Assembly (NCBI GenBank): GCA_002352215.1
Contig: DEIB01000016.1
Location: 62,001-126,000, forward strand
From: Chthonomonas sp. UBA2785
GTDB taxonomy: Bacteria > Armatimonadota > Fimbriimonadia > Fimbriimonadales > Fimbriimonadaceae
Reading direction: 5' to 3'
DNA: 64,000 nucleotides
In this document: positions 32,981 to 42,003 of the stretch, piece after piece
Position numbering within the stretch: the stretch's first letter is position 1
Layout: each line of letters starts with the position of its first letter
Notes under the pieces: model-generated
Told to the model about the DNA's origin: nothing
Database searches by the model: none
Seen by the model: only the letters and a program-made list of their open reading frames with translations
Translations under genes and position numbers: made by a program

Positions 32981-33376
32981 GTGAACGTCAGTCCCTCCGA
33001 CTTCCTCGCCGTATTCCTCGGTGCGGGCATCGGGGGGACGCTTCGTTTTGCCCTGGGCCTCGGGGCGCGGGCGGCCGGCTGGCCGCTCGGGGCGGGCACC
33101 CTGCTCATCAACCTTCTGGGCTCATTTCTCATTGGGGTCGCGGCGGCACTGCTCAGCCAGCGCTCCCCCATGGCGTCGGCGTTCTTCATCACGGGGCTGC
33201 TGGGCGGGTTCACCACCTTCTCCGCTCTGAGCTTTGAGATCGTGGCCCTGGCCACCAGCGGGCGCGTGGGGCAGGCCGTCACGTGGGCGTTCCTCAGCCT
33301 CGCGGGCGGGCCGCTTTTGGCCGCGGTGGGGTACCGCGTTACCTCGGGCCAGTGGGTTCTGCCTGCGGCTGGGTAA
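32981..33376 (+). CDS. crcB: Fluoride channel CrcB/Fluc
   Basis: 131 residues, GTG start, four membrane helices. Signature elements: GGTLRFALG in the first helix, NLLGSFLIG, and TGLLGGFTTFSALSFE, which holds the central Na+ site and pore threonine. Fluc proteins export fluoride as dual-topology dimers. No fluoride riboswitch was recognised in the 15-base gap to the previous gene. Confidence 0.93.
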   Translation: MNVSPSDFLAVFLGAGIGGTLRFALGLGARAAGWPLGAGTLLINLLGSFLIGVAAALLSQRSPMASAFFITGLLGGFTTFSALSFEIVALATSGRVGQAVTWAFLSLAGGPLLAAVGYRVTSGQWVLPAAG

Positions 33377-33389
33377 AACCACAAGCGGA

Positions 33390-34664
33390 ATGCAGCGTCC
33401 CATCGTCATTGTTGGCGCCGGCCTCGCGGGCTTGGTTTGTGCGCGTCACCTCTTTCGACGCGGCCATGAGGTCCTGATTGTGGAAGCCGGGGATCGGCCC
33501 GGTGGACGCCTCCGCACCGATAAGGTGGACGGATTTACGCTGGACCAAGGGTTCCAGGTGTATCTCAACGAGTACCCGCACACCGAAGCCGAACTGAACG
33601 AAGGCGCCCTCGGCCTGCGCGCGTTTGAGCCCGGCTGCCTGGTGCGATGGGACAACACCGACCACGAAGTGAACCGTGACGCCGTGCTGGCCATGGCGAT
33701 GAGCACCTACCTCTCCAACCTCGACAAGATCCGGCTGCTGACCATGAGCCGCGAACTGGCCGAGATGGACGTGGACGAGATCCTGGCCATGGAGGACGAC
33801 ACCGCCGAGCATGCGCTCCGGGTGCGGGGCTTCAGCGATCGCGTGATTGACCGCTTCTTCCGCCCCTTCTTCGGCGGCGTGTTCCTCGATCGCTCGCTGC
33901 AGGTCAGCTGGCGGCAATTCGCCTTCATCTGGCGCACGATGAACGCCGGGGATGTGAGCATCCCGCAGGCGGGCATGGAAGCCATTCCCAAGCAAATCGC
34001 CGCCGATTTGCCGGCGCGGGTCTTCCGATTTGGCGCCCGCGTGAGCGACTTGGTGCGCGATGGAGGCCAGGTGACGGGTGTGCGCCTCGTCAATGGCGAG
34101 GTGATTGACGCGGAAATGGTGGTGGTCGCGACCGACGCCCGAGCGGCCAAGTCGCTCACCGGCATCGCGAGCATCCCCGACGAGTTCCACGGCAGCACGA
34201 CGATCTATTACGCCGCGCCCGAGCGCCCGGTGGATGACCCCGTGCTGGTCGCCAATGGCAACCGCCCCGTGCGACTCAACCACTTTGTCTGCCTCAGCCG
34301 CATCGCTCCCCAGCGAGGCAATGGCACCGAACACCTCATCTCGGCGACCGTGCTGGGCGTGCCTGAACTCTCCGACGATAGCCTGGCCCACACCGTGCGG
34401 TACGAGATCCAAAGCTGGTACCCCAAGACTGCCATCACCAACTGGCGACCGCTCCGCGTGGACCGCGTGCCTTACGCGCAATTGGTGCAGCGGCCCGGGT
34501 TCCAGCAGCAGTGGCCCAGCGAGCGCACGGACACCGAAGGCTTGGTGCTGGCGGGCGAATTCTGCGCCAACAGCAGTATTGACGGCGCCGTATTGAGCGG
34601 TCGCCGCGCCGCCGACGTGGTTTCAGCGGCCCTGGCCCCTGCCACAGCGGGCACCACCGCGTGA
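33390..34664 (+). CDS. FAD-dependent amine oxidase/desaturase-like protein
   Basis: 424 residues. N-terminal Rossmann motif PIVIVGAGLAGLVCARHL with E of the second strand (IVEAGDRPGGRL), then the C-terminal FAD motif VLAGEFCANSSIDGAVLSGR. The middle (FGGVFLDRSLQVS) resembles bacterial proteins related to phytoene desaturase and protoporphyrinogen oxidase. The substrate is unknown. The start at 33390 puts the Rossmann motif at residue 3. It overlaps the next flavoprotein gene by four bases. Confidence 0.82.
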   Translation: MQRPIVIVGAGLAGLVCARHLFRRGHEVLIVEAGDRPGGRLRTDKVDGFTLDQGFQVYLNEYPHTEAELNEGALGLRAFEPGCLVRWDNTDHEVNRDAVLAMAMSTYLSNLDKIRLLTMSRELAEMDVDEILAMEDDTAEHALRVRGFSDRVIDRFFRPFFGGVFLDRSLQVSWRQFAFIWRTMNAGDVSIPQAGMEAIPKQIAADLPARVFRFGARVSDLVRDGGQVTGVRLVNGEVIDAEMVVVATDARAAKSLTGIASIPDEFHGSTTIYYAAPERPVDDPVLVANGNRPVRLNHFVCLSRIAPQRGNGTEHLISATVLGVPELSDDSLAHTVRYEIQSWYPKTAITNWRPLRVDRVPYAQLVQRPGFQQQWPSERTDTEGLVLAGEFCANSSIDGAVLSGRRAADVVSAALAPATAGTTA

Positions 34665-35635
34665 AAGTCGCCATCATCGGGGCTGGGTTTGCGGGGCTCG
34701 CGTGTGCGCGGGTCCTGCGCCAAAACGGCCTCGCCCCGGTGATCTACGAGAAGAGCCACGTGCTGGGCGGGCGGGCCGCCACTCGCCGCAACGGCGAGTA
34801 CCTCTTCGATACCGGGGCTACCAGCATTTCGCCGCGCGGCCTCGCCATCGATAAGGTGATGCGAGAAGAAATCTCCACCGAAGGTTTGGTGCACATTGAG
34901 CGGCCGATCCACGTTCACTCGATGGGGCGCATTTCCGCTGGCGACCCGATGAAGAATCGTATTGAGCGGTACGTCTACACCGACGGCATCAACGTTCTGG
35001 CCCGCCGCCTGGGTGAGGGCCTCGACATCCGCATGCAGACCCTGGTGGAGCGCATCGACCGCCTCCCCGCCGGGGGCTACGAAATCCTGGGCGACACCTA
35101 CGACCGCGTGGTGCTGGCCGTGCCCCTGCCCCAGGCGCAAGCGCTGCTGGAGAGCGCGGGCGACCCCCGCCGGGTGACCGCCGCCACTTACCGCCCCTGC
35201 CTGAGCGTGCTGCTGGGCTACGCCGCGCCCTTCGCGGGCAACTTCTTTGCCGTCATTGACCCCGAACAACGCCACCCCCTCACCTGGCTGAGCGTGGAGA
35301 GTGCCAAGTGCGCGGGCCGCGCTCCTGAAGGCCATTCGGCGATGGTGGCGCAGATGAGCCCCGACTACAGCCGCAGCCGCTACGACGCCCCGGACGAGCA
35401 GATCATCCATGAGACCGCCAAGGATGTGGAGCGGCTGCTGGGCGCGGAATTCAGCACACCCGTAGCCAGCGACGTGAAGCGTTGGCGCTACAGCCAACCC
35501 GAGGCCACCATTGCCTACGAGACGCTGAACCCGCGACTGACCGACCTCTACGTGTGCGGCGATGGCACGCGGGGGGGACGTTTGGAGTTCGCCTACGAAT
35601 CGGGCCTGCAGGCCGCCGCGTCTGTACTGAGATGA
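34661..35635 (+). CDS. Renalase-like FAD oxidoreductase
   Basis: 324 residues, GTG start. Rossmann motif VAIIGAGFAGLACARVL, IYEKSHVLGGRAATRR, and a C-terminal LYVCGDGTRGGRLEFAYESG. The order and the GGR-x(2)-T/RR element are those of renalase-related flavoproteins. Coupled by overlap to the flavoprotein upstream and to a secreted protein downstream. Substrate unknown. Confidence 0.8.
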   Translation: MKVAIIGAGFAGLACARVLRQNGLAPVIYEKSHVLGGRAATRRNGEYLFDTGATSISPRGLAIDKVMREEISTEGLVHIERPIHVHSMGRISAGDPMKNRIERYVYTDGINVLARRLGEGLDIRMQTLVERIDRLPAGGYEILGDTYDRVVLAVPLPQAQALLESAGDPRRVTAATYRPCLSVLLGYAAPFAGNFFAVIDPEQRHPLTWLSVESAKCAGRAPEGHSAMVAQMSPDYSRSRYDAPDEQIIHETAKDVERLLGAEFSTPVASDVKRWRYSQPEATIAYETLNPRLTDLYVCGDGTRGGRLEFAYESGLQAAASVLR

Positions 35636-36249
35636 TGCTTGCCCTGGCCTTACTCGCCCCGCCTCCGGCCACCGAGTCCATCGGTTTGGTCGGAACCTCG
35701 CAAGGGGTGCCGGTTAAGGGCATTCTCACCCGCTCCGTGCAAGCCGACCGTAGCCTGCTAAGCACGCTCGAACTCACGCTGATGCCGCCGGGGCAAGACC
35801 CCATCATCGTGCGGCAAGAAACGCACCTCAAGTCCGACGGGCAGCCCTTGCGCAAATTGCAAAGCGTCGTGCAGGGCACCACCCGCACCTCATTTGCGGC
35901 CACCTTTGACCGGCGTGACGCCCAATGGCAGGGCCCCCCGGGCATGCCCGCATTCAAGGTGCCCGCCCCCCGTGACACCGAGATTCGGGCGCGGTCCGAT
36001 TTCTGGTTCCTCACCGAGCGCCCCGAAGTCGGCGCGAAGTGGGTGTACCACCGCTTTGTGACCGACAAAGGCCAGTGGGAGGCCACGGTGGTGGAATACA
36101 AGGGCCCCGTGAGCATTAAGTGGAACGGACAAGACGTGCCCGCCCACCGCGTGGTGAGTGGCGACGCCGTGGCCGACCTGGACGACCGAGGCATGCCCTT
36201 GCAACTGGATTCGCCGCAGGGCAAACTCACCCGCGCCGTTCCCGAGTAA
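35632..36249 (+). CDS. Secreted protein, unknown
   Basis: 205 residues beginning with a short hydrophobic leader (MMLALALLAPPP). Beta-rich body, one domain; ATG at 35632 overlaps the stop of the flavoprotein gene by four bases. A longer upstream frame covers the flavoprotein end and is not used. Resembles generic periplasmic proteins of unknown function. Confidence 0.55.
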   Translation: MMLALALLAPPPATESIGLVGTSQGVPVKGILTRSVQADRSLLSTLELTLMPPGQDPIIVRQETHLKSDGQPLRKLQSVVQGTTRTSFAATFDRRDAQWQGPPGMPAFKVPAPRDTEIRARSDFWFLTERPEVGAKWVYHRFVTDKGQWEATVVEYKGPVSIKWNGQDVPAHRVVSGDAVADLDDRGMPLQLDSPQGKLTRAVPE

Positions 36250-36258
36250 TCTCGGGGT

Positions 36259-37074
36259 ATGTCCGAATCTCCGCAGCCGACTCCGATTCGCGTGACCGTG
36301 GTGGGCGCACTCGGTCGCATGGGCCAAGAATCCGTGCGGGCACTCTCTAGCGACTCTCGTTTTGAGGTGGTCGGGGCGGTGGACCGTTCCGGGGCCGGAC
36401 AGACCTTAGCGAGTGTGTTGCAGATCCCCAGCGAAGTGGTGGTGACGGACATACTGAGCGAATGCCTGGACCAGCACCCCGCCGACGTGTTGCTGGACTT
36501 CACGCACTTTAGCAGTGCCCCCGACCACGCCATGCGGGCCATGAAGCGCGGCCTCGCGGTCGTCATCGGCACCAGCGGTCTGCGCCAACCGGACGTGCGC
36601 ACCCTGGTGCAGACCTGCCAAGAAACCGGCCAGCCCTGTCTGCTGGTGCCCAACTTTGCCATCGGGGCGGTGCTGATGATGCGGTTTGCCGAGATGGCGG
36701 CCGCCTACTTCCCGCACGCCGAAGTCATCGAGCGACACGGTCACCACAAGCTGGATGCCCCCAGCGGCACGGGGCGGCACACCGCCACGCTGATCTCGCA
36801 GCACCGGGCGGAGACCCCCCGCGAACCCCAAGGGGCAGTGGAAGCCGTTGCCGGCGCGCGCGGCGCAAAAGTGGACATGGTGCCCGTTCACAGCTTGCGC
36901 TTGCCGGGGAGCGTGGCCCACCAGGAAGTGCTGTTCGGCGGGCCAGGCGAGTTGCTCACCATCAAGCACGACTCGTACGACCGGGCCTCGTTTATGGGCG
37001 GAGTCAAGCTGGCCTGTGCCCAGGTGCGCTCGCTGTCAGGCTTCGTGACTGGGCTCGACGCGGTTCTGTTCTAA
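36259..37074 (+). CDS. dapB: 4-hydroxy-tetrahydrodipicolinate reductase
   Basis: 271 residues. NAD(P)-binding N-terminus IRVTVVGALGRMGQESVRAL, DVLLDFTHFSSAPDHA, GTSGL, and the substrate motif ERHGHHKLDAPSGTG. Makes tetrahydrodipicolinate in the diaminopimelate/lysine pathway. Its 3' end overlaps the convergent SRPBCC-type gene by about 39 bases. Confidence 0.95.
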   Translation: MSESPQPTPIRVTVVGALGRMGQESVRALSSDSRFEVVGAVDRSGAGQTLASVLQIPSEVVVTDILSECLDQHPADVLLDFTHFSSAPDHAMRAMKRGLAVVIGTSGLRQPDVRTLVQTCQETGQPCLLVPNFAIGAVLMMRFAEMAAAYFPHAEVIERHGHHKLDAPSGTGRHTATLISQHRAETPREPQGAVEAVAGARGAKVDMVPVHSLRLPGSVAHQEVLFGGPGELLTIKHDSYDRASFMGGVKLACAQVRSLSGFVTGLDAVLF

Positions 37075-37506
37075 CTCGCGCTTGGTCACTTGGTGCCGGT
37101 GGGCGAACATCGCGTCCACCTGCCGATTGAGGAACAGTGTGTGCACCAAAGGCGACAACGGGCCCCCGGGAGCCTGGAACGTGACCGTATCCCGCAGCAG
37201 ACACCCTTCGCCATCCGGCAGGAATTCGTGGTGGTGCCGTCAGTACTTCGCCGGTCCCGCCTCCATCGTGTCCACAAAGCCGTTCTCGGTTACCTCGCTC
37301 AGCCGGGCCTTCCACACCGTGGTCAGCGGCCCTTGCCGGATACGCAAAACGTGTAGCGCCCCCTCGCGCACGGCCACATCCTCCCCAATGATCTCGACCT
37401 TGGTGCCGGGTGGCGTTAGCTTTACCAGCGCCTCCACGGACTCGTGAAAGTCGCGCAGGGCCTCCACCGGGGCAGCAATGCGAGTTTCGTAGACGCGGGT
37501 GACCAC
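37036..37506 (-). pseudogene. SRPBCC family gene with in-frame TGA
   Basis: Translated through one internal TGA (37240-37242), the 156 codons give a START/SRPBCC-type cell-division-inhibitor-like protein: TRIAAPVEALRDFHESVEAL... at the start, VWKARL in the middle, and after the stop HHHEFLPDGEGCLLRDTV and PLVHTLFLNRQ. The stop falls in KY[stop]RHHHEF, at the position where this family has a conserved Trp (W-x-H-x-H/E-F), so TGG to TGA is the likely change. The 88-residue product would lack half the domain. Confidence 0.7.
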
Positions 37507-37567
37507 GGCCCATTATGCGGTGGCGAGTGGCCCATGCCTAAGCAACCGCCCTCACCCGCCCGACGTC

Positions 37568-37573
37568 TATACT
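37568..37573 (+). promoter_or_regulatory. -10 element of the tmRNA promoter
   Basis: TATACT at 37568-37573 lies 9 bases before the tmRNA 5' end. No clear -35 is seen. Confidence 0.55.
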
Positions 37574-37582
37574 AATAACAAC

Positions 37583-37933
37583 GGGGGCGTCAGGCTTCGA
37601 CAGAGCCGGATCGACCTTGGATTGCGAGTCGAGGCGCCGCTGGCCTCGTTAAAAGCGGCAAAAAAGTAAACGCGAACAACAACTTCGCCTACGCGGCCTA
37701 ATTAGCCCGCGGATCCACCTCTCGGGTTCCCGTCGCGAGAGACTCGGGTCACACACAAACGGGATGGGCTGAAGCTCTCTGTTCGGGGGCGTAAAGCTAA
37801 GATCAATCGAACTGGGTGAACCGTAGCCGGGCCTCTTGGGTCGCGGGGCACCGAGAAAAATCGAGAGGAGATACTCGTGGACGTTTAAGGAAGACGGTTT
37901 TGGAACAGGGTTCAATTCCCTGCGCCTCCACCA
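37583..37933 (+). ncRNA. ssrA: tmRNA
   Basis: 351 bases. The 5' GGGGGCG pairs with CGCCTCC before the discriminator A and an encoded CCA (37931-37933). The 3' tRNA-like T arm GGTTCAATTCC and the 5' CAGGCTTCGACAG motif are standard. The tag region reads GCG-AAC-AAC-AAC-TTC-GCC-TAC-GCG-GCC-TAA, giving the probable tag ANNNFAYAA. Rescues stalled ribosomes with SmpB, which is not in this window. Confidence 0.95.
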
Positions 37934-37957
37934 AAATTTCTCGAAAAATCAAAAGAA

Positions 37958-37988
37958 AACCCGCCCTTGCCCACGGCAAGGACGGGTT
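37958..37988. terminator. Bidirectional terminator between tmRNA and L25
   Basis: AACCCGCCCTTGCC and GGCAAGGACGGGTT form a 14-base stem with one mismatch and a 3-base loop. T-runs occur on both sides (TTCTTTGCTTTT to the right; TTTTCTTTTGATTTTTC on the minus strand). Confidence 0.85.
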
Positions 37989-38011
37989 CTTTGCTTTTGC
38001 TTGGCGAAGCC

Positions 38012-38569
38012 TTAGCGGCGGCGACCGGCGGTGCTCACCACGGGGGCGGCAGCCGGGGCCAGAGCGCTCACGCCTTCCGGCAGTTCCAGGTCACCGACCA
38101 GGATGCGCTCGTTGGAAGCCATGTGGCCGATCTGAATCTTCAGGATCGACGGCAGGTTCTTCACCACGCCTTCCACTTCCAGCTTGTTCATGTTGGTCAC
38201 GATGGTCGCATCGCCCTTGGTCACCACCACCGGGGTGCCTTCAAACACCAGCGGGATGCTGACGCGGACCTTGTCTTCGTCGCGCACTTGCTGCACGGTG
38301 AGGTGGGTCACGGCTTGGGTGATGTCGTCGCGTTGGATACCCTTCAGCACCACGTTCACCGGCTCCTTGGCCCCTTCCATCTGGACGGAAAAGAGCGGCA
38401 CGCCTTCAATCTTCTTCATCAGGTCGCGGATGTCGCGGGTGTTGGCCTGGATCATGTGCGTCTCCTTGTCGGGAGTGATCAGAGCCATCGGCATCAGGCC
38501 GCTCTTACGCAGGCGCTTGGCTTCGGCGGAAGAATTGGTGGTCCGTTCGCTGGCATTCAACAAAAGCAT
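38012..38569 (-). CDS. rplY: 50S ribosomal protein L25/Ctc
   Basis: 185 residues. The N-terminal L25 domain (R-x(4)-S-A-E-AKRLRKSGLMP..., HLTVQQVRDEDKVRVSIPLVFEGTP) is followed by the TL5/Ctc C-terminal beta domain (EVEGVVKNLPSILKIQIGHM and ILVGDLELPEGV). Binds 5S rRNA. The start at 38569 is 57 bases from the GNAT gene in the same direction. Confidence 0.9.
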   Translation of the reverse strand: MLLLNASERTTNSSAEAKRLRKSGLMPMALITPDKETHMIQANTRDIRDLMKKIEGVPLFSVQMEGAKEPVNVVLKGIQRDDITQAVTHLTVQQVRDEDKVRVSIPLVFEGTPVVVTKGDATIVTNMNKLEVEGVVKNLPSILKIQIGHMASNERILVGDLELPEGVSALAPAAAPVVSTAGRRR

Positions 38570-38625
38570 GAGAAACTCCGGTGCACCCTACTGAGCCGCG
38601 GCTTCAGGATGCGTGAAGTTTCATT

Positions 38626-39120
38626 CTACTCGTTGGAACTAGCCTTGGCTGGGACAGCCCCGAAATCCATGGCAAAAAATTGGGCCTCGTACGGGACTTT
38701 TCGGGGGGCAGGACAAGGGCGGAAGCCCACCCGCTGATACACCGCAATCGCCCGGTCCATCGTGGCCAGCGTATCGAGGAACAGCTTCTGAATCCCTGCT
38801 GACCGCGCCGTGTGCAAGGCTTCCATCACCAGCGCCCGGCCCACTTGACGCCCGCGTACCTCCGGAGCGACATACAGCCGCTTCAGTTCGGCCTCCCCGT
38901 CTTCCATCGGGCGAATGGCCACGCAGCCCACCACGTTGCCCTCGGCTTCAGCAAGCAATACGAACCCGTGGGGACCGGAATAGGGACCGGGCAGGCAAGC
39001 CAGTTCTTCGGTCACCCCAATCATCGTGGGGTCCATGCCGATCTCCGCCGTATAAGCGCCGAGCAAGCGGCGCACGATGGCGGCGTCCGTCGGAAACTCA
39101 GCCACGCGAATCGAAACCAT
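38626..39120 (-). CDS. GNAT family N-acetyltransferase
   Basis: About 164 residues. Acetyl-CoA-binding motif A is RRLYVAPEVRGRQVGRALV-like (KRLYVAPEVRGRQVGRAL), preceded by GNVVGCVAIRPM and followed by LFLDTLATMDRAIAVYQRVGF. Likely acetylates a small molecule or amine. Frame remains open to 39135, overlapping purK; the ATG at 39120 is preferred. Confidence 0.82.
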   Translation of the reverse strand: MVSIRVAEFPTDAAIVRRLLGAYTAEIGMDPTMIGVTEELACLPGPYSGPHGFVLLAEAEGNVVGCVAIRPMEDGEAELKRLYVAPEVRGRQVGRALVMEALHTARSAGIQKLFLDTLATMDRAIAVYQRVGFRPCPAPRKVPYEAQFFAMDFGAVPAKASSNE

Positions 39121-39122
39121 GC

Positions 39123-40223
39123 TCATGAGCACCACCCCTTGTAGAAAGCTTCACGCGCCCGCACGGCGCGGCGTTGCGCATCGGGGCCAACGGCATTGAT
39201 ATGTCCCATTTTTCGCCCCGGGCGTGACTCCATTTTCCCGTACCAGTGCACATTCACTTCGGGATCAGAGGCAAAAGCGGCCCCAATGGCCCGGTGCACA
39301 TCTTGCGCCCCTTCTTGCCCCAGCAGGTTCGCCATCGCCACCGGCAAGCCCATGGTCTCCGGCAGGCTCCAGCCCATACATAGCCTTACGTGCATTTCAA
39401 ATTGGCTCACGCCGCCCCAATCCAGGGTGTAGTGGCCCGTGTTGTGGGGACGGGGGGCCATTTCGTTGACAGTCAATTGACCGTCGGACGTTTCGAAGAG
39501 TTCCACTCCGAAGAGGCCATAGCCATCCACGGCCTCTACGGCGGCGACGGCAATGTCGCTGGCGTCCGCGTCGGCGGGATAAACCAAGTCACATACGTGG
39601 TTGGTTTGGACGGTCTCCATGGTCGGAAACACCTGGATTTCCTGGTTGCTGCGCGCCACCATTACGGCAAGTTCTCGGCGGAAAGGTACGAATTCTTCCG
39701 CCAGCCAGGGGTCTTGGTCCCAGCGCGAACGCGCGGCCTCATACTCCGCCTCGTTCTGCACCACCAGGGTGCCCTTGCCGTCGTAGCCTCGAAAACGCGC
39801 CTTCAGCACGCAGGGAAACCCAAGCTCCGCCGCGCGCGCGGCAGGCAGCGCTCGGGGTGAGGGCACCCCCGCTTGGCGGTATGCCTCGCGTTGCCGCAAC
39901 TTGTCCTGGATGATGCCGAGGGTGAGGCATCCGGGCTTCAGGCACTGCGGGTCGCGTCCACTGGCCTCCAGCGCCGCCTGGATCAGTTCGGCGGGGATGA
40001 ATTCGTTCTCCAGCGTTACGTTCTGCGCTACACGGAAGGCTTCCCGCAACCCCTCTTCACTTTCAATGGGTGCATTCATGCCGGCACAAATCTGGCGGGC
40101 CGGGGCTTGGTCGTCCGGGTCCAGAATCCACACCCGCAAGCCCAACCGCTGCGCAGCCTGGGCGCTCATCCGGGCGAGCTGCCCGCCGCCCAAAATCGCG
40201 ATATCGAACGCAAACTCTGCCAT
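39123..40223 (-). CDS. purK: N5-carboxyaminoimidazole ribonucleotide synthase
   Basis: 366 residues of ATP-grasp type: AILGGGQLARMSAQAAQRLG at the N-terminus, SPRALPAARAAELGFPCVLK, RGYDGKGTLVVQ, and EMAPRPHNTGHYTLD near the end, all PurK signatures. Acts after AIR formation in purine synthesis, with PurE (not in this window). It directly abuts ftcD. Confidence 0.93.
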   Translation of the reverse strand: MAEFAFDIAILGGGQLARMSAQAAQRLGLRVWILDPDDQAPARQICAGMNAPIESEEGLREAFRVAQNVTLENEFIPAELIQAALEASGRDPQCLKPGCLTLGIIQDKLRQREAYRQAGVPSPRALPAARAAELGFPCVLKARFRGYDGKGTLVVQNEAEYEAARSRWDQDPWLAEEFVPFRRELAVMVARSNQEIQVFPTMETVQTNHVCDLVYPADADASDIAVAAVEAVDGYGLFGVELFETSDGQLTVNEMAPRPHNTGHYTLDWGGVSQFEMHVRLCMGWSLPETMGLPVAMANLLGQEGAQDVHRAIGAAFASDPEVNVHWYGKMESRPGRKMGHINAVGPDAQRRAVRAREAFYKGWCS

Positions 40224-41108
40224 TTAGTCCTCCTCCTCGTACTTCACGATCTGTTCTTGGCGCGGGTGCAAATGCGTGGCGTGCTCCAAGTCGCGGGTTC
40301 GAATCACCCCTATCAGCTCGGTGTACGCAAACTCCGCGCCGCGCATGCGGGCCACATCCACCACCCACTCCGTCAGGGCGTCGAGCGAGATCGCATCCGG
40401 CCGCGTGACATTCATGCTAACTTGCGACATCTCCTGGGCGGCAAGCATCAGTCCCAGCGCCCGCACCCCCGTGAATCGTTCGTCCCCCTGCTCGCGGCGT
40501 TCGCGAATCGAGCGAGCAATGGTCTTGGCCACGTCGGCCGTCTCCGTGCGCAGGTTCACGTTATAGGCAATGAGAAAGTCCCTAACGCCCATCACCGTCG
40601 CGCCTAAATGCGGGTGGACTCGATGCGGCCCAAAATCAGGCTCGATATCGCGATCGACAAGGCCCCCGAAGCCGCCCTTGCGCAACTTGGGCAGGGCCGC
40701 TGCGTGCTTCCCCCGCTCACTCTGTTCATAAAGGAACACGGGAACCTCGTAGCGCTCGGCTAGCTGCCGCGCCGTGTCTTGCACAAAGACAATCAAGTCC
40801 GTGCTGTCACTGGCCGAGGGGCGCAATCGCAACGGCACGAACGGGCAAACATCCAGCGCCCCGATGCGCGGGTGCACCCCTCGGTGCCGCTGCAGGTCTA
40901 TGGCGGGCAGAATCCGGTCGGCCAAGGCAAACAGGGCCTCGCGCACATCTTCCGGCTCGCCGCTAAAGGCCGTCACCGTGCGGTTGTGGTCCACATCGCT
41001 ATCGGCAAAGTGGACGGTCACCGGTCGCGCTTCCAGAAGTTCGCGCACATCGGCCAGCAAGCGCCGATCGCGCCCAAATGACCAGTTCGGAACGGTGAGA
41101 ACCCGCAC
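40224..41108 (-). CDS. ftcD: Glutamate formimidoyltransferase
   Basis: 294 residues matching the formiminotransferase N/C domains: VPNWSFGRDRRLL, FADSDVDHNRTVTAFSGEP, HPRIGALDVCPFVPLR. Such proteins link histidine degradation or formimino groups to folate. No hut genes nearby; it is wedged between fabI and purK. Absence of the cyclodeaminase domain gives the short bacterial form. Starts with ATG and ends one base before purK. Confidence 0.88.
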   Translation of the reverse strand: MRVLTVPNWSFGRDRRLLADVRELLEARPVTVHFADSDVDHNRTVTAFSGEPEDVREALFALADRILPAIDLQRHRGVHPRIGALDVCPFVPLRLRPSASDSTDLIVFVQDTARQLAERYEVPVFLYEQSERGKHAAALPKLRKGGFGGLVDRDIEPDFGPHRVHPHLGATVMGVRDFLIAYNVNLRTETADVAKTIARSIRERREQGDERFTGVRALGLMLAAQEMSQVSMNVTRPDAISLDALTEWVVDVARMRGAEFAYTELIGVIRTRDLEHATHLHPRQEQIVKYEEED

Positions 41109-41114
41109 GGTGGC

Positions 41115-41879
41115 TTAGATGCCCATGATGTTGTAGCCGCTGTCCACGTAAATCAGCTGCCCCGTTACGCCCTTCGAAAGGTCGCTGACCAGGTACGCCG
41201 TGGTGCCCGCCACTTCATCCTGCCCAAACTCGCGCTTGAGCGGGGCCACATCGTGGACTTCCTTGATCATGTCGGTCAGGCCGCGCACGCCGCGCGCCGA
41301 GATCGTGTTGATCGGGCCGGGGCTGACCGTGTTCACCCGGATGCCGCGCTCGCCCAGGTCGTTGGCCAGGTAGCGCACCGCGCTTTCCAGGGCGGCCTTG
41401 GCCACGCCCATCACGTTGTAGTTGCCCACCGCACGCACGCTGCCCAGGTAGCTCATGGTCACGATGCTGGCGTCATCGGCCAGGATCGGCTCCAGGTGCT
41501 TACACATGGCCACCAGCGAATAGCAGCTGATATCCATCGCCATGGCAAATCCGTCGCGGGAAGTGTCCACGAACCGGCCAGCAAGGTCCTCGCGCTTGGC
41601 AAACGCGGCCGAGTGCACCACAAAGTCCAGGTGGCCATAGGCGTCCTTGGCGGCGGCGGCCAGGGCTTCCATTTGGGCGTCGTCGGAGAAATCCACCACA
41701 AACGACTTCATGCGGTCGTTGCCCGCAATCAGCTCGTTCACCTTGTCGAGCATCTTCTCGTTCTGGGCACCCACGCCGACTTCCGCGCCGAGAGCCGCGA
41801 CCCGCTCGGCCACCGCCCAGCCGATGCTGTTCTTATTGGTGACGTTCAGGACCAAGCCCTTCTTTCCGGCCAGCAACAT
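41115..41879 (-). CDS. fabI: Enoyl-ACP reductase (NADH) FabI
   Basis: 254 residues of SDR type: GLVLNVTNKNSIGWAVAERVA (the S-IGWA dinucleotide motif), VHSAAFAKREDLAGRF, SYLGSVRAVGNYNVMGVAKAALE with the Tyr-x6-Lys pair, and VSPGPINTISARGVRG. Final step of the fatty-acid elongation cycle. The gene likely starts the unit fabI-ftcD-purK-GNAT. Confidence 0.94.
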   Translation of the reverse strand: MLLAGKKGLVLNVTNKNSIGWAVAERVAALGAEVGVGAQNEKMLDKVNELIAGNDRMKSFVVDFSDDAQMEALAAAAKDAYGHLDFVVHSAAFAKREDLAGRFVDTSRDGFAMAMDISCYSLVAMCKHLEPILADDASIVTMSYLGSVRAVGNYNVMGVAKAALESAVRYLANDLGERGIRVNTVSPGPINTISARGVRGLTDMIKEVHDVAPLKREFGQDEVAGTTAYLVSDLSKGVTGQLIYVDSGYNIMGI

Positions 41880-42003
41880 GGCCCCATTATGGCCCTGCGC
41901 TCAGGCGCACCCAGCACCGGAACCGGGTCTCTCGCGAGGTTTCTTCATTCCCCCGTATAGTTTCCGGGCTCCGGGTGCCGACAATTCGGAAAGAGGTCTT
42001 TGG

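Noticed and set aside
33339..34481. A 380-codon minus-strand frame opposite the desaturase-like flavoprotein.
   Set aside because: The plus-strand gene has two FAD motifs; this frame has none.
37240..37242. TGA read as Trp or selenocysteine.
   Set aside because: TGA is the normal stop of several genes in this window and no SECIS-like element is evident next to it.
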